Source of the DNA: Mycolicibacterium phocaicum
GTDB lineage: Bacteria > Actinomycetota > Actinomycetes > Mycobacteriales > Mycobacteriaceae
Direction of reading: 5' to 3'
Assembly (NCBI RefSeq): GCF_010731115.1
Contig: NZ_AP022616.1
Location: 3,844,001-3,908,000, forward strand
DNA: 64,000 nucleotides
Shown here: piece by piece, positions 15,156-26,607 of the stretch
How the letters are laid out: each line of letters opens with the position of its first letter
Position numbering within the stretch: position 1 is the first letter of the stretch
Notes under the pieces: generated by a model
What the model was told of the DNA's origin: nothing
Databases searched by the model: none
Seen by the model: only the letters and a program-made list of their open reading frames with translations
Program-made: the position numbers and the translations under genes

Positions 15156-16308
15156 GTGGTGTGTCTCGTAAATAAGTAGTCGTATGTTTGTTATTCTGTC
15201 CGGGTGAGTGCATCACCAGCAGCGGCCTTGCCAATGACGCCGGCCGAGCGTGAAACGTTGGAGAAGCTGGAACGGTCGCACACTGCGCCGCATCAGCAGG
15301 TGCTGCGGGCGAAGGTGCTGCTGATGGCCGCCGACGGTGAGGCCAATACCCGGATCGCCGAGGAAGTTGGGGTGACACCGGTGACGGTGCGCAGCTGGCG
15401 TGAGCGGTTCAGTCAGGACGGGCTTGCCGGGCTGGGCAAGATCCGGGTCGGGCGCGGCCGCAAGCCGTCGATTTCGGAGGAGACGATCGCCGAGATTGTG
15501 CGGTTGACCACGACGACAACTCCCGATGGTGCCACGCATTGGTCATGTCGCACGATGGCCAAGCGAGTCGGGGTCAGTTCGGCTACGGTGCAACGGATTT
15601 GGTCCGACTTAGGTCTCAAGCCCCATCGGGTGGACACGTTCAAGGTGTCAGGGGATCCCAAGTTTGAGGACAAACTCATCGATGTGGTCGGGTTGTATCT
15701 GAATCCGCCCGAGCAGGCCATCGTGTTGTGCATGGATGAGAAGTCCCAGATCCAGGCGTTGGACCGCACCCAGGCGTCACTGCCGATGGTCAAGGGGCGG
15801 GCCGCCACCATGACCCATGACTACAAACGAAACGGCACCACTACGCTGTTCGCCGCACTGGACGTGCTGACCGGCACGGTGATCGGCCAATGCCTGCCCC
15901 GACACCGCCACACCGAGTTCATCAAATTCCTCAACACAATCGACCGCGAAGTTCCCCAGGGGTTACAGGTCCACCTGATCTTGGACAATTACGCAACCCA
16001 CAAGCACGTCGAGGTCACGAACTGGATGAAGCGGCACAAGCGGTTTCATTTCCATTTCACCCCGACCTCATCGTCATGGCTCAACCAGGTCGAACGGTGG
16101 TTCCGCGACCTGACCGACAAGAACCTACGCCGCGGTATCTTCGGCAGTGTGCCCGAGTTGATCGCCAGCATCGAGTCATACCTCAACGCCCACAACGCCG
16201 ATCCCAAGCCCTACGTGTGGACGGCCACCGCCGAATCCATCCTCGCCAAAGTTCGCCGCGCACGCACCAAACTCCAACAAGTAGTCAACCAAAACTGAGA
16301 CACACCAC
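15156..16308 (+). mobile_element. IS630-family insertion sequence
   Basis: The terminal repeats GTGGTGTGTCTC (15156-15167) and the reverse complement (16297-16308) are perfect for 12 bases. TA dinucleotides flank both ends (15154-15155 and 16309-16310), the target used by IS630 elements. The right TA is part of the TAG stop of the neighbouring minus-strand oxidoreductase gene. The copy looks intact. Confidence 0.93.
15204..16298 (+). CDS. IS630-family transposase
   Basis: The 364-residue protein has an N-terminal HTH_29/winged-helix region (AKVLLMAADGEANTRIAEEV, VTPVTVRSWRERF). A DDE_3 core follows, with catalytic residues in VLCMDEKSQIQ, HLILDNYATHKH and SSSWLNQVERWFRDL. The start is GTG 15204. 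It appears complete, so the element may be active. Confidence 0.95.
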   Translation: MSASPAAALPMTPAERETLEKLERSHTAPHQQVLRAKVLLMAADGEANTRIAEEVGVTPVTVRSWRERFSQDGLAGLGKIRVGRGRKPSISEETIAEIVRLTTTTTPDGATHWSCRTMAKRVGVSSATVQRIWSDLGLKPHRVDTFKVSGDPKFEDKLIDVVGLYLNPPEQAIVLCMDEKSQIQALDRTQASLPMVKGRAATMTHDYKRNGTTTLFAALDVLTGTVIGQCLPRHRHTEFIKFLNTIDREVPQGLQVHLILDNYATHKHVEVTNWMKRHKRFHFHFTPTSSSWLNQVERWFRDLTDKNLRRGIFGSVPELIASIESYLNAHNADPKPYVWTATAESILAKVRRARTKLQQVVNQN

Positions 16309-17561
16309 TAGGACACGCCCAGCTCACGAATCTGCCTGTCGCGCACCGTCCGAACATCGGCGCTGCCGCAGTCGATGCGTGTGGTGCTGAAGGACGCGAT
16401 GCAGAGATTGCAGTACCCGCACACGGGATGCTCCTTGCTTGGCGCAGCGACCACATTGCGGTAGAGGAGGGGGTCGGCGATGAAGGCGCGGGCGGCGGAC
16501 ACTGCGTCGACTTTGCCGCTGCTGATGGCGCGCTCGATCCCTTCTTTCGTGTGGAATCCGCCGACGCAGATCACCGGGATCGACACCGCGTCGGTGAATT
16601 GGGTGGCGAACTCGAGGTTGAAACCCTCAGCGGGCGGCCGCAATTGGCCGGCGATGCGTTCGGCGACCGGTGCTGCCGCAAGCATTGCTGCCTTGCGAAG
16701 ACGAGAGACCGATGCCAGTGGGCCGCGTGTCACGGGGTTGTAGACGAAGCCGCGGTAGTTGCCCTGGACCATTCCGGGCCAGGATTCGTAGTGGCCGCGC
16801 GAGATCTCGATCGCGTCGGCGCCGCTGTCCTGGAGCCAGCGTGCGACCTGTACGAGTTCGGCGGTTGCGCAGGCCCGCCGGAACGGCAGGTCGTCAGTTC
16901 CGTTCATTTTCACCAGGATTGGGAACGCGTCTCCCACTTCTGCGCGAACAGCTTTCAGCACGTCGAGCAATAGACGGGCCCGGTTTTCCAGCGAGCCGCC
17001 GTACTCGTCGGTTCGCCTGTTGGTGTGCGGGGTGAGGAACTGGCTGAGTAGGTAACCGTGCGCAGCATGGATCTGGAGTCCGTCCATCCCCGCCTGGACC
17101 GCGCGGCCCGCGGCCCGCACGAACGAGTCCACGATGCCCGGCAGTTCGTCGCCGCGCAGCGGGGTGGGTTTGCAGCCGTACATCGGCTCGCGGATATTCG
17201 AGGCGGAAACGATGCGCTCGCGGGGCTGGGCCTTGGCCATCTGGCGGCCGCCGTGGTTGAGCTGCGCGATTAGTTTCGTGCCGCCACTGTGAGCGAGATC
17301 TGCCCATTGCGCTAGTCCGTCGATCTTGTCGTCGGTGTCGATGCCTGCCTGTCGTCCTGCGGACTGGCCCTGGCGGGACACATAGAGGTTGCCGGTCACG
17401 ATGAGGGGCGTTCCGGCGGCGACCATCGGTCGATAGAAGTCGAGCAGGTCGCTCGTGACGTAGCCGTCGTCGCTGGCGCGGGTTTCGCTGGTCGCCGATT
17501 TGTACAGCCGCCCTGGCACATTCATGGTGCCGATTTGCAGTGGGGTGGCGGGGGTGATCAC
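16308..17561 (-). CDS. Old Yellow Enzyme-family NADH:flavin oxidoreductase, copy 2
   Basis: This 417-residue FMN-dependent reductase of the OYE/2,4-dienoyl-CoA reductase type folds as a TIM barrel. Visible are LIAQLNHGGRQ, QIHAAHGYLLSQFLTPHTNRR with the substrate-binding His, and VDAVSAARAFIADP (FMN phosphate site). A C-terminal CGYCNLC cluster follows. Start GTG 17561 follows AGGA and overlaps the stop of copy 1 by 4 bases. A much longer upstream frame is open but overlaps copy 1 and is rejected. The stop codon TAG coincides with the TA target of the IS630 element, so the protein end is unchanged by the insertion. Confidence 0.9.
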   Translation of the reverse strand: MITPATPLQIGTMNVPGRLYKSATSETRASDDGYVTSDLLDFYRPMVAAGTPLIVTGNLYVSRQGQSAGRQAGIDTDDKIDGLAQWADLAHSGGTKLIAQLNHGGRQMAKAQPRERIVSASNIREPMYGCKPTPLRGDELPGIVDSFVRAAGRAVQAGMDGLQIHAAHGYLLSQFLTPHTNRRTDEYGGSLENRARLLLDVLKAVRAEVGDAFPILVKMNGTDDLPFRRACATAELVQVARWLQDSGADAIEISRGHYESWPGMVQGNYRGFVYNPVTRGPLASVSRLRKAAMLAAAPVAERIAGQLRPPAEGFNLEFATQFTDAVSIPVICVGGFHTKEGIERAISSGKVDAVSAARAFIADPLLYRNVVAAPSKEHPVCGYCNLCIASFSTTRIDCGSADVRTVRDRQIRELGVS

Positions 17562-18808
17562 CGGGATTCCTCGAAGGTTCGGGCGAGAGGGGAGGCAACC
17601 GACGGGTCGTAGCAGGCGATCGGAAGTCCACCGGCGACACCGATGCACCGATTGCAGTAGGTGCAGGCGGGAATGTCGCTGCGAGGTTCGTCGAGGTCTC
17701 GGTAGAGGTACGGGTTCGCAATGAGGCCCCGCGCGCACGAAACCGCATCGGTCGCACCGGAACTGATGGCATGGGCCATCGCCGCTGGTGTCTGGAATCC
17801 GCCGACGGTGATCACCGGAATGTCGAGGGCCTTCGAAAACTGTTGTGCCTGAGGCAGGTTGTAGCCCTCGCGGTAGGGGAACGCACGCTCCAGGCCGAAT
17901 TCGAGGACCGGCGCCAGCGCCCGCATGGCGAGCCGTCGCTGCAACGAGGCTTCCTGCATCGCTCCCTTGGTCGCCTGTGCCGTGACGTATCCCTTGAAGT
18001 GCCCGGAGGTGGTGCTGGGGAAGGACGAGAAGTGGCCGCGGGTGATCTCGACGCCGTCGAGTCCTTCGTCTTGGAGCCGGACGGCGAGCTCTATCTGGTC
18101 GGCGAGGCGCACACCTCCGATGGGGATGGTGTCGGTGCCGTTCAGCTTGACGATGATGGGGAATTCGGGGCCGACCCGTCGACGCACTGCTCGATAGATC
18201 TCCAGCGGAAGTTGCATGCGCTTGTTCGCGTTGCCGCCGTAGGCATCCGATCGCCGGTTGGATTCCGGGCTGAGGAACTGGCTGAGCAAGTAGCCGTGTG
18301 ACATCTGAATCTGGACGCCGTCCATGCCGGCTTCCTGAGCGCGTGCTGCCGCAGCCGCGAAAGATTCGATGAGCGTGGGAAATTCGTCGAGTCGCAACGG
18401 TCGTGGCAGGGTTCCCTGTGCCTTCTCCCGGCGCGCCGAGGCCGAGACGGAGTCGGGAACCCCCGGTGCCGGTCGGACCATTTGCCGCCCGCCGTGGTTG
18501 AGCTGAGCGAACAGCTTTGACCCTCCGGAATGAGTGAGTTGCGCCCACTCTTTGAGCCCGGGAAGCATCTCGTCGCAGTGGATGCCGGCCTGCCGGTGAG
18601 CCGACTTGCCCTGCCACGACACGAACATGTTGCCAGTGATGATCAGGGGAGTGCCGGCTTCCACCATGGGGCGATAGAAGTCGAGCAATTCATCGGTGAC
18701 GGCGCCGTCGACCGTTGCGCGTGTCTCGTGCGTGGCCGACTTGAAGAGACGGCCTGCGACATCGAGTTGGCCAATGCGCAGCGGAGTACGCAGCGGTGAG
18801 GTGTTCAT
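17558..18808 (-). CDS. Old Yellow Enzyme-family NADH:flavin oxidoreductase, copy 1
   Basis: This 416-residue paralogue of the next gene has the same landmarks: RLFKSATHETRA, KLFAQLNHGGRQM, QIQMSHGYLLSQFLSPESNRR, and SSGATDAVSCARGLIANP. Its C-terminal cysteines (CTYCNRC, then a Cys 11 residues later) resemble the iron-sulfur ligands of dienoyl-CoA reductases, though with shorter spacing. The substrate-site motif reads QMSHGY instead of HAAHGY in copy 2, which hints at different substrates. It is the first gene of a two-gene operon divergent from a PucR regulator. Confidence 0.9.
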   Translation of the reverse strand: MNTSPLRTPLRIGQLDVAGRLFKSATHETRATVDGAVTDELLDFYRPMVEAGTPLIITGNMFVSWQGKSAHRQAGIHCDEMLPGLKEWAQLTHSGGSKLFAQLNHGGRQMVRPAPGVPDSVSASARREKAQGTLPRPLRLDEFPTLIESFAAAAARAQEAGMDGVQIQMSHGYLLSQFLSPESNRRSDAYGGNANKRMQLPLEIYRAVRRRVGPEFPIIVKLNGTDTIPIGGVRLADQIELAVRLQDEGLDGVEITRGHFSSFPSTTSGHFKGYVTAQATKGAMQEASLQRRLAMRALAPVLEFGLERAFPYREGYNLPQAQQFSKALDIPVITVGGFQTPAAMAHAISSGATDAVSCARGLIANPYLYRDLDEPRSDIPACTYCNRCIGVAGGLPIACYDPSVASPLARTFEESR

Positions 18809-19025
18809 GGGCTGTCCTGGTTCCTTGGGTAAGTGAAAAAGGTTGTGGCAGAAGTTTTTTCGGATCGAATTGAGCGTCGGGGCGGGTAGCCGTGCCGGAG
18901 GTCCGCAACCCCGCAGTTTTCTGCTGTCTCGATAATTCCGTGCTGTGCCTGCCCGACGGAAGGGGCAAATGCACCAATTCGGTGGTCTGAGCGTCCAGAT
19001 CGCACCATCGATCTAGAGTCTGTCC
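18809..19025. promoter_or_regulatory. Divergent promoter region, OYE operon and PucR regulator
   Basis: This 217-base region separates the two divergent transcripts and should hold both promoters. ACCA-ATTCGG-TGGT near 18972-18985 is a short dyad that could bind the PucR protein, but it is weak evidence. No other strong repeat was seen. Confidence 0.4.
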
Positions 19026-20261
19026 ATGGAACCGAGCAAGCTCCGGCCCGCCGTGCAGGATCTGATCCGGCGGGCAGCCGAAGTGGCGTCCGCGGGGTCG
19101 GCGAGCTGGATCGGAGAGGTCGACGAGGCGGCGCACTCGGCCACGGACATGCAGTCGTTCGCCACCGATCCGGAGGTTCGCGCGCTCTTCCTGCGTGACA
19201 TCCACGCCCATGTGCAGCATTGGGCGGCGGCCAATGTGGCGCATCCTGGACGGCGCGTCGCGGCGTTCGTCGACGACGTCGAGACAGTCGCCAGAACGCT
19301 CGTATATCGAGGGCACGCCGAGGCCAGTGTCGATGCCTACCGTCTCGCTCAGAACGTCGCGTGGCGGCGGTGGATGAACATCGCGTTCGAGCTGACGACG
19401 GACGTCGACGACCTACGGGACATGCTGGACATCACCGCGGAGTCGATAGCCACCTTCCTCGATGAGTCCATTACCGCATTGACTGCCCGGATCGCTGTGG
19501 AGCGCGAACAACTGCTCCGTGGGCGGGACGCAATCAGATTGGAAGCGGTGTCGCTGGTCCTCGCCGGCGGCAGGACGAATGTGGCGGCCACTGAGCGCGC
19601 TCTCGGGTATCGGCTCAATCAAGCGCACACGGCGATCGTGGTGTGGACCACCGATGCGTCGCCGTCGCTTTCGGAGTTGGAGCGGGCGGTCGATGACATC
19701 GCACGTCATCTGGGAGCGACAAGCATGGTGCGGACGGTAGCCAGCGCGGGCACGGTGTGGGCGTGGCTCGGCGGGATCGACACGGGCCGGCTGAGTTCGG
19801 TTGAGAGCGTGGTCGATTCACGATCCCTTCACCAGATCGCCATCGGGTCGACCGGTGCCGGGGTCGACGGATTTCGGACCTCACACCTTGATGCCGTCAG
19901 CACGCAGCGGATGATGGCGCGTCTGAACACCAGTCGCGCTGTCGCGTCGTTCGGTGACGTCGAGGGTGTCCTGCTGCTCACGGCGTCGCCTGATCTTGCC
20001 GATCGTTTTGTCGCGGCCACACTGGGGCCGTTGGACAACGACCATGCGGAACTACGGGAATCGTTGCATGTCTTCTTGAGGGAAGTCTGCAACGTGTCCA
20101 GCGCAGCTGACCGCCTTTTCACACACCGGAACACCATGCTCCGGCGCATCAAACGCGCGAATGAGTTGCTGCCCCGCCCTCTCGAGGACAACGTGATCAA
20201 CATCGGGATGGCACTCGAAATCCGCCAGTGGCGGGGTGGCCCCAGCACCTCTGCGACGTAA
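19026..20261 (+). CDS. PucR/CdaR-family transcriptional regulator
   Basis: The 411-residue regulator has a helical N-terminal RsbRD-type sensory region, a degenerate GGDEF-like middle (YRLNQAHTAIVVWTTDA), and the C-terminal PucR helix-turn-helix (LHVFLREVCNVSSAADRLFTHRNTMLRRIKRANELL). Such proteins usually sense a metabolite and control a neighbouring catabolic operon. Here the divergent Old Yellow Enzyme pair is the obvious target. Confidence 0.88.
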   Translation: MEPSKLRPAVQDLIRRAAEVASAGSASWIGEVDEAAHSATDMQSFATDPEVRALFLRDIHAHVQHWAAANVAHPGRRVAAFVDDVETVARTLVYRGHAEASVDAYRLAQNVAWRRWMNIAFELTTDVDDLRDMLDITAESIATFLDESITALTARIAVEREQLLRGRDAIRLEAVSLVLAGGRTNVAATERALGYRLNQAHTAIVVWTTDASPSLSELERAVDDIARHLGATSMVRTVASAGTVWAWLGGIDTGRLSSVESVVDSRSLHQIAIGSTGAGVDGFRTSHLDAVSTQRMMARLNTSRAVASFGDVEGVLLLTASPDLADRFVAATLGPLDNDHAELRESLHVFLREVCNVSSAADRLFTHRNTMLRRIKRANELLPRPLEDNVINIGMALEIRQWRGGPSTSAT

Positions 20262-20332
20262 CGGCCCAACCCGCGCGCTGGCGCAATTGCACCGTCGGAG
20301 CTGGATCTGCTGCCGTCGACGGCCGGCGTCGC

Positions 20333-21307
20333 TCACTCGAGGGTCTGCGGCGCCTGATGCTCGGGCAGGACCGCGACGTCTTCGTCCTCTGCCACCAGGC
20401 AGGCGCGGCAGAAGTCGATGCCGAACGGCGTGAGGTGGATCGACCGGCGGACGACCTTGTGCGCACGCACCGAGTGCATCGCGGCCAGCACGTCCGGTTG
20501 TGCCTCGACAACCTGGTATTCCAGCGGGTCGCGCAGTTGCTCCTGCGAGAACCAGATCAGGCCCAGCCGGAACAGGTTGTTGAGGTAGGCGGGCACGTTG
20601 TCGAGGTAACGGAGCCCCGCCCGCGGCCCGATCATGTTGAGGCCCGGAGCCACCAGGCGCGAGGACACCATGCCGATCGGGCCGCCCGTGCGGACGTCGA
20701 CGGCCGGCTGTGGCCCGCCGCGCAGGAGCAACAACAGGATGCGCGCCTCGTCGGGCGCCATCTCCTCGAGGATGCGGGCGTACGCGGGGTGGCCGCGCTC
20801 GGTGTTCCACACGTCGCGCGAGCGGGTCAGCAGCGCCTGCCCTTGAGCGCGCAACGACTGCTCCATCTTGCGCTGGCGCTCTTCTTCCTCCTGCTGATGC
20901 GACACGTCGTGCGTCGTCGTCACGGTGTCACTGAGCGAGGCACTGACCTGGACCACGGCCTGCGACACCGATACACCGTTGGAGACGGCCTTCGCCAGGT
21001 CGCCGAAAACCGCGCCGGCCTGGGCGACGCCGGAGATCAGCTCGCGTGCGGAGTCGGCCGCGGATGTCGGATCAGCGACGATCTCGAGCGCGCGGCGACC
21101 CGTTTTGAGCCCCGCCACCAAGGTCCATTCGGCGGTACGCACCCAGGCCGTCGCGGCCAGGCGGACCAGACCGGGCAGCGCTTCGCCGATTTCGGCGCTC
21201 CTGGGTAGCAGTGACGAGGTCGGCTCCGCTGGCGGAGAAAACGTGGCGCTGAGCGGTCCCCACTGGGCGTGGCGTCGTCGGGGGCCCGGACGTTGGTCGT
21301 CACTCAT
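20333..21307 (-). CDS. Abi-alpha/DUF4393-like protein
   Basis: The 324-residue protein has an amphipathic alanine-rich first half and a coiled segment (SHQQEEEERQRKMEQSLRAQ). A conserved core follows (EEMAPDEARILLLLLRGGPQP, YLNNLFRLGLIWFSQEQL, VVRRSIHLTPFGIDFCRACL). The core matches my memory of the DUF4393 family, which includes the plasmid-borne Abi-alpha abortive-infection protein. The name does not prove a phage-defence role here. ATG 21307 overlaps the stop of the DUF445 gene by 4 bases, so the two are coupled. Confidence 0.75.
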   Translation of the reverse strand: MSDDQRPGPRRRHAQWGPLSATFSPPAEPTSSLLPRSAEIGEALPGLVRLAATAWVRTAEWTLVAGLKTGRRALEIVADPTSAADSARELISGVAQAGAVFGDLAKAVSNGVSVSQAVVQVSASLSDTVTTTHDVSHQQEEEERQRKMEQSLRAQGQALLTRSRDVWNTERGHPAYARILEEMAPDEARILLLLLRGGPQPAVDVRTGGPIGMVSSRLVAPGLNMIGPRAGLRYLDNVPAYLNNLFRLGLIWFSQEQLRDPLEYQVVEAQPDVLAAMHSVRAHKVVRRSIHLTPFGIDFCRACLVAEDEDVAVLPEHQAPQTLE

Positions 21308-22719
21308 GCCACACCGATTCCCAAGAAGATCGCATAGTGGAGGAAGCCACCGGCCGCGCCCATGATTGCGCCGTGTGCGTAGAGCATCCACTCATCTTCC
21401 CTGATGGCGGAACGCAGCATCTCGACGAAGTCGGTCGGTGCAAGTTCTTTGGTGCGCTGCGCGATCAGCGTGCGGATTTTCCCTGATTGCGCCTTCGAGA
21501 ACTCTTCGTCCTTGAAGGGTGTCAGCGTCCGGCCGACGGCCTCGGCGGCGAAGCCGGCCTTGATGGAGTCGTAGGCCTGGGCGCCAAGCGCCACGCGCGC
21601 CGCGCCCCGGATGGGGCCGGCGGCCCGGTCGATGGCCGGGCCCAGTGCGGCGGCCATCATCTGGCGGGTGCGGTCGCCGCTCGGGCCGTCGATCAGGAAG
21701 TCGCCGATGCGTTCCAGCGTGATGACGTCGTCGGCGATGATCCCGGCGTACACCTCGGCGGCCTGCTCTTGCCGCTGGAGGAACAGGCCCTGGAACTTGA
21801 TGCCGAAATAGCGGGTCGGCTCGGTCGGTTCGAAGATGAGCCACATACCGAGCGCATTGGTGATCCAGCCGACGATGACGCCGAGCGTCGGCAGCATCCA
21901 CCAGGTGTGGAACCAGTGGTCGATGAACGCGACCGGGATGCCCAACAGGAACCCGAAGATGAAGCCGAAGTTGACCATCAGGTTCAGCTCGCGCTGGCCG
22001 ATGTCCTTGAAGACGCGGATGACCAGGTCGGGGTTCTTGCGAAAGTGCTCGATCACCATGATCTTGGGGTCGAGCAGCTGATCGATGTGGATGCCGATCT
22101 CGGTGGTGATCGACTGCACGACCTCCGGCAGCTGCGACTGGACCCGCGCGACGAGCGCGCGTTTGCCGACGGTGGGCAGGTCGCGCCAGAACTGTGGGTC
22201 GTTGGCGATCATCACCTCATCGACGAGGCTCGCGATCTCGGGCTGGAAGAGCCTGACGATGTGCTCGGCGATCTTGTCAGGCTCGAGCTGCTGATAGAAC
22301 TCGGCGGGCGTACCGAGCTTGGCGATGGCCTTGTCGGACGCGATCGAGCCCATCTTGGCCGCGCGGGCCGGCACGATGCCCTGCCAGCCGACGCCGCCCT
22401 GCAGGATGCCGGGGATCTCCTGCAGCTTGTGTGGCAACAGCCGGGCCAGCTCGGCCATCCCCGGGATTCTGAATCCGTGGAAGTTGACGGGATAGAACAG
22501 CATGATCAGGCCGGTCCAGTTGATGAGCCAGCCGATCACCGCGGTGAACAACGGAATGCTCAGGAATGCGAACCACGCCATGGGGGTGTCGATCTGGCTC
22601 AACGTCCAGTCGCGATTGACCAACCAACTCCAGAATTCGCCGAGCGTCGTCCTCACCGCCTTTCGTCCGAGCAAAGGTGATTCGCCGACGAGAATCGCTG
22701 TCCACCTGTGCGAATGCAC
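21304..22719 (-). CDS. DUF445-family membrane protein
   Basis: Up to 471 residues. An N-terminal membrane segment (FLSIPLFTAVIGWLINWTGL) is followed by a long cytoplasmic region, a central pair of segments (FGFIFGFLLGIPVAFIDHWF, LPTLGVIVGWITNALGMWLI), and a C-terminal one (GAIMGAAGGFLHYAIFLGIGVA). The repeated GW(I/L)(I/T)N motifs are typical of DUF445. The function is unknown. The start could be GTG near 22656 (VRTTLGEFWSW) rather than 22719. It is coupled to the Abi-alpha-like gene downstream. Confidence 0.87.
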   Translation of the reverse strand: MHSHRWTAILVGESPLLGRKAVRTTLGEFWSWLVNRDWTLSQIDTPMAWFAFLSIPLFTAVIGWLINWTGLIMLFYPVNFHGFRIPGMAELARLLPHKLQEIPGILQGGVGWQGIVPARAAKMGSIASDKAIAKLGTPAEFYQQLEPDKIAEHIVRLFQPEIASLVDEVMIANDPQFWRDLPTVGKRALVARVQSQLPEVVQSITTEIGIHIDQLLDPKIMVIEHFRKNPDLVIRVFKDIGQRELNLMVNFGFIFGFLLGIPVAFIDHWFHTWWMLPTLGVIVGWITNALGMWLIFEPTEPTRYFGIKFQGLFLQRQEQAAEVYAGIIADDVITLERIGDFLIDGPSGDRTRQMMAAALGPAIDRAAGPIRGAARVALGAQAYDSIKAGFAAEAVGRTLTPFKDEEFSKAQSGKIRTLIAQRTKELAPTDFVEMLRSAIREDEWMLYAHGAIMGAAGGFLHYAIFLGIGVA

Positions 22720-22795
22720 ATTAGCGGGTGAAGCGATGCCAGACCGCGACTTGACCGGGCATGAGGGTTAGAGACAGGTCACAGTCGGCCGATCT

Positions 22796-25269
<2,474 letters not shown>

Positions 25270-25300
25270 CACCGTCCGCGTTGTGGCCGATAACAGTGGC

Positions 25301-25738
25301 ATGACTTCATTACGTGCGGCCGGATTGACGCTTGTCGCGCTGTCGGTGCCCTGGTTGTCGGTGGCGACGGCGGGCGCCGATGCCGCCGCGCAACTCGGTG
25401 AAGTTCCGGTCGTGGCCTCGCCGACGTGTGGCGGCACGGTCAGTGCCGACGCCCAGGCGGCGCCCGTGCAGGCCGGCGATCAATTGGGCCACGGCGTCCG
25501 CGTCGCGATCCACTACGACGCCGGCATCTACGACGGATCGTGCACATTCACCGATGTTGCGACGTGGACCAATCTCGATACCGGCGCCTCAGGGCGCGGT
25601 GACATCACGGCGGTCTCCACGATCGACGGGCACTACGGATTCATCGGCTACGCCAACGCGTCATTCCCTACGGGCAGCGGCACCGTCGTCGTCACATTGA
25701 GTTCTCACCCGGGTGCCGAGCTGCGGATCACGGCGTAG
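25301..25738 (+). CDS. Small exported protein of unknown function
   Basis: The 145-residue protein begins with a Sec signal peptide (LRAAGLTLVALSVPWLSVATAGADA). The mature part has two cysteines likely to pair (SPTCGGT and GSCTFTDVATW) and beta-rich sequence (GHYGFIGYANASFP, GTVVVTLSSHPGAELRITA). Small secreted beta proteins like this are common in mycobacteria, and I recognise no function. The last 34 bases overlap the convergent gene. Confidence 0.75.
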   Translation: MTSLRAAGLTLVALSVPWLSVATAGADAAAQLGEVPVVASPTCGGTVSADAQAAPVQAGDQLGHGVRVAIHYDAGIYDGSCTFTDVATWTNLDTGASGRGDITAVSTIDGHYGFIGYANASFPTGSGTVVVTLSSHPGAELRITA

Positions 25739-26166
25739 TCGCCGGGGGCGCGCAGCGGTCGCCGTGACGTCGGGACCAGAGTGCTCAGCGTCTGTACTTC
25801 GTGGAACACGTCGACGCGTTGGAGTGCGGCTCCGTTCTCGGCGAGACGTGCGGTCAGCGTGGTGTCGAGTTCTCCGGACTGCAGCCAATGCAGATCACCG
25901 ATGCTGTGTAGGGCATCAGTGTGGCCCGAAGCGGCGAGCCACGCATCTTCGCCGGCCCAGCGGGTAGCGGCGATCAGCCGACAGGAATCAGCGCTGGCCA
26001 TCAGGGTGCACGTGAGGAAACCCAAACGCCCGCTGAGGTTTTCGGCGATCGCATCGGCGAGGACGTTGGCAAGCGATGCGGCGGTCTCGGGGTGTTGCAG
26101 CGAGAACTCCGCCACCACTGTCACCGGGCCGTCTTCGGTGTGCCAGCGCCCGTGTTTGCGCACCAT
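25705..26166 (-). CDS. Possible antibiotic-biosynthesis-monooxygenase-like protein
   Basis: The 153-residue protein has a pattern resembling dimeric alpha/beta-barrel proteins: VTVVAEFSLQHPETAASLAN, LGFLTCTLMASADSCRLIAA, then TRWAGEDAWLAASGHTDALH. The last fits the WxSxEAWxAHxxSPH pattern of ABM domains. The assignment is tentative. The final 34 bases overlap the convergent exported-protein gene. Confidence 0.6.
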   Translation of the reverse strand: MVRKHGRWHTEDGPVTVVAEFSLQHPETAASLANVLADAIAENLSGRLGFLTCTLMASADSCRLIAATRWAGEDAWLAASGHTDALHSIGDLHWLQSGELDTTLTARLAENGAALQRVDVFHEVQTLSTLVPTSRRPLRAPGDYAVIRSSAPG

Positions 26167-26170
26167 GCCG

Positions 26171-26383
26171 CTACCTCCCGTCGGGAGTCTTCTGGATTCC
26201 CAGGGTGATCTGCACTATTTCGCTGATTGCGGGAATGGCACCGGATTCTTCGTCGTCGGCGAGTGCCTTCATTGCCTCGGCGGCCAGTCGGGCAGCCTCG
26301 GCGGTTCGGGCTGTCTGTGCCGCGACCAGGTCAGTTACGTCCGCGTCTTGTGCTGGGGCGCTTGGTTTCTCGACTGCTTCCAT
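26171..26383 (-). CDS. Small alanine-rich helical protein
   Basis: The 70-residue protein is acidic and helix-prone (LVAAQTARTAEAARLAAEAM) with no recognised domain. ATG 26383 has a weak ribosome binding site (AGCAAGGGC). A longer frame is open upstream to 26971, but it is arginine-rich and overlaps another likely gene, so it was not used. It ends 4 bases before the ABM-like gene start and may share its transcript. Confidence 0.55.
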   Translation of the reverse strand: MEAVEKPSAPAQDADVTDLVAAQTARTAEAARLAAEAMKALADDEESGAIPAISEIVQITLGIQKTPDGR

Positions 26384-26607
26384 GGGCGTGCCCTTGCTGC
26401 CGAAGGAGGTGACTCGACGACGATTCGGTGTGACAACGTTGACGTGATGGTGGCGGGCCGCCCGCCACGGGATATGTTGCCTAGATTGGGCTTTGGCGCA
26501 CCTCGGCTGCCCACGTCGGGGAACTCGGCGTCCAGTGTGTGGCCCTGTGGCGGGTCGGCCCGGCCGCTTGTGCGGTGATGCCATCACCTCGCTTCCACTG
26601 GGAATCG

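Noticed and set aside
17562..18617. Upstream extension of the second oxidoreductase gene to a 769-residue frame
   Set aside because: The extension overlaps the complete first Old Yellow Enzyme gene in another frame and is arginine/proline-rich shadow sequence. GTG 17561 with AGGA gives the normal family length.
21487..22680. 397-residue plus-strand frame opposite DUF445
   Set aside because: It has the Asp/Gly/Arg/His-rich composition of an antisense shadow in high-GC DNA, and the opposite strand has a clear membrane protein family.
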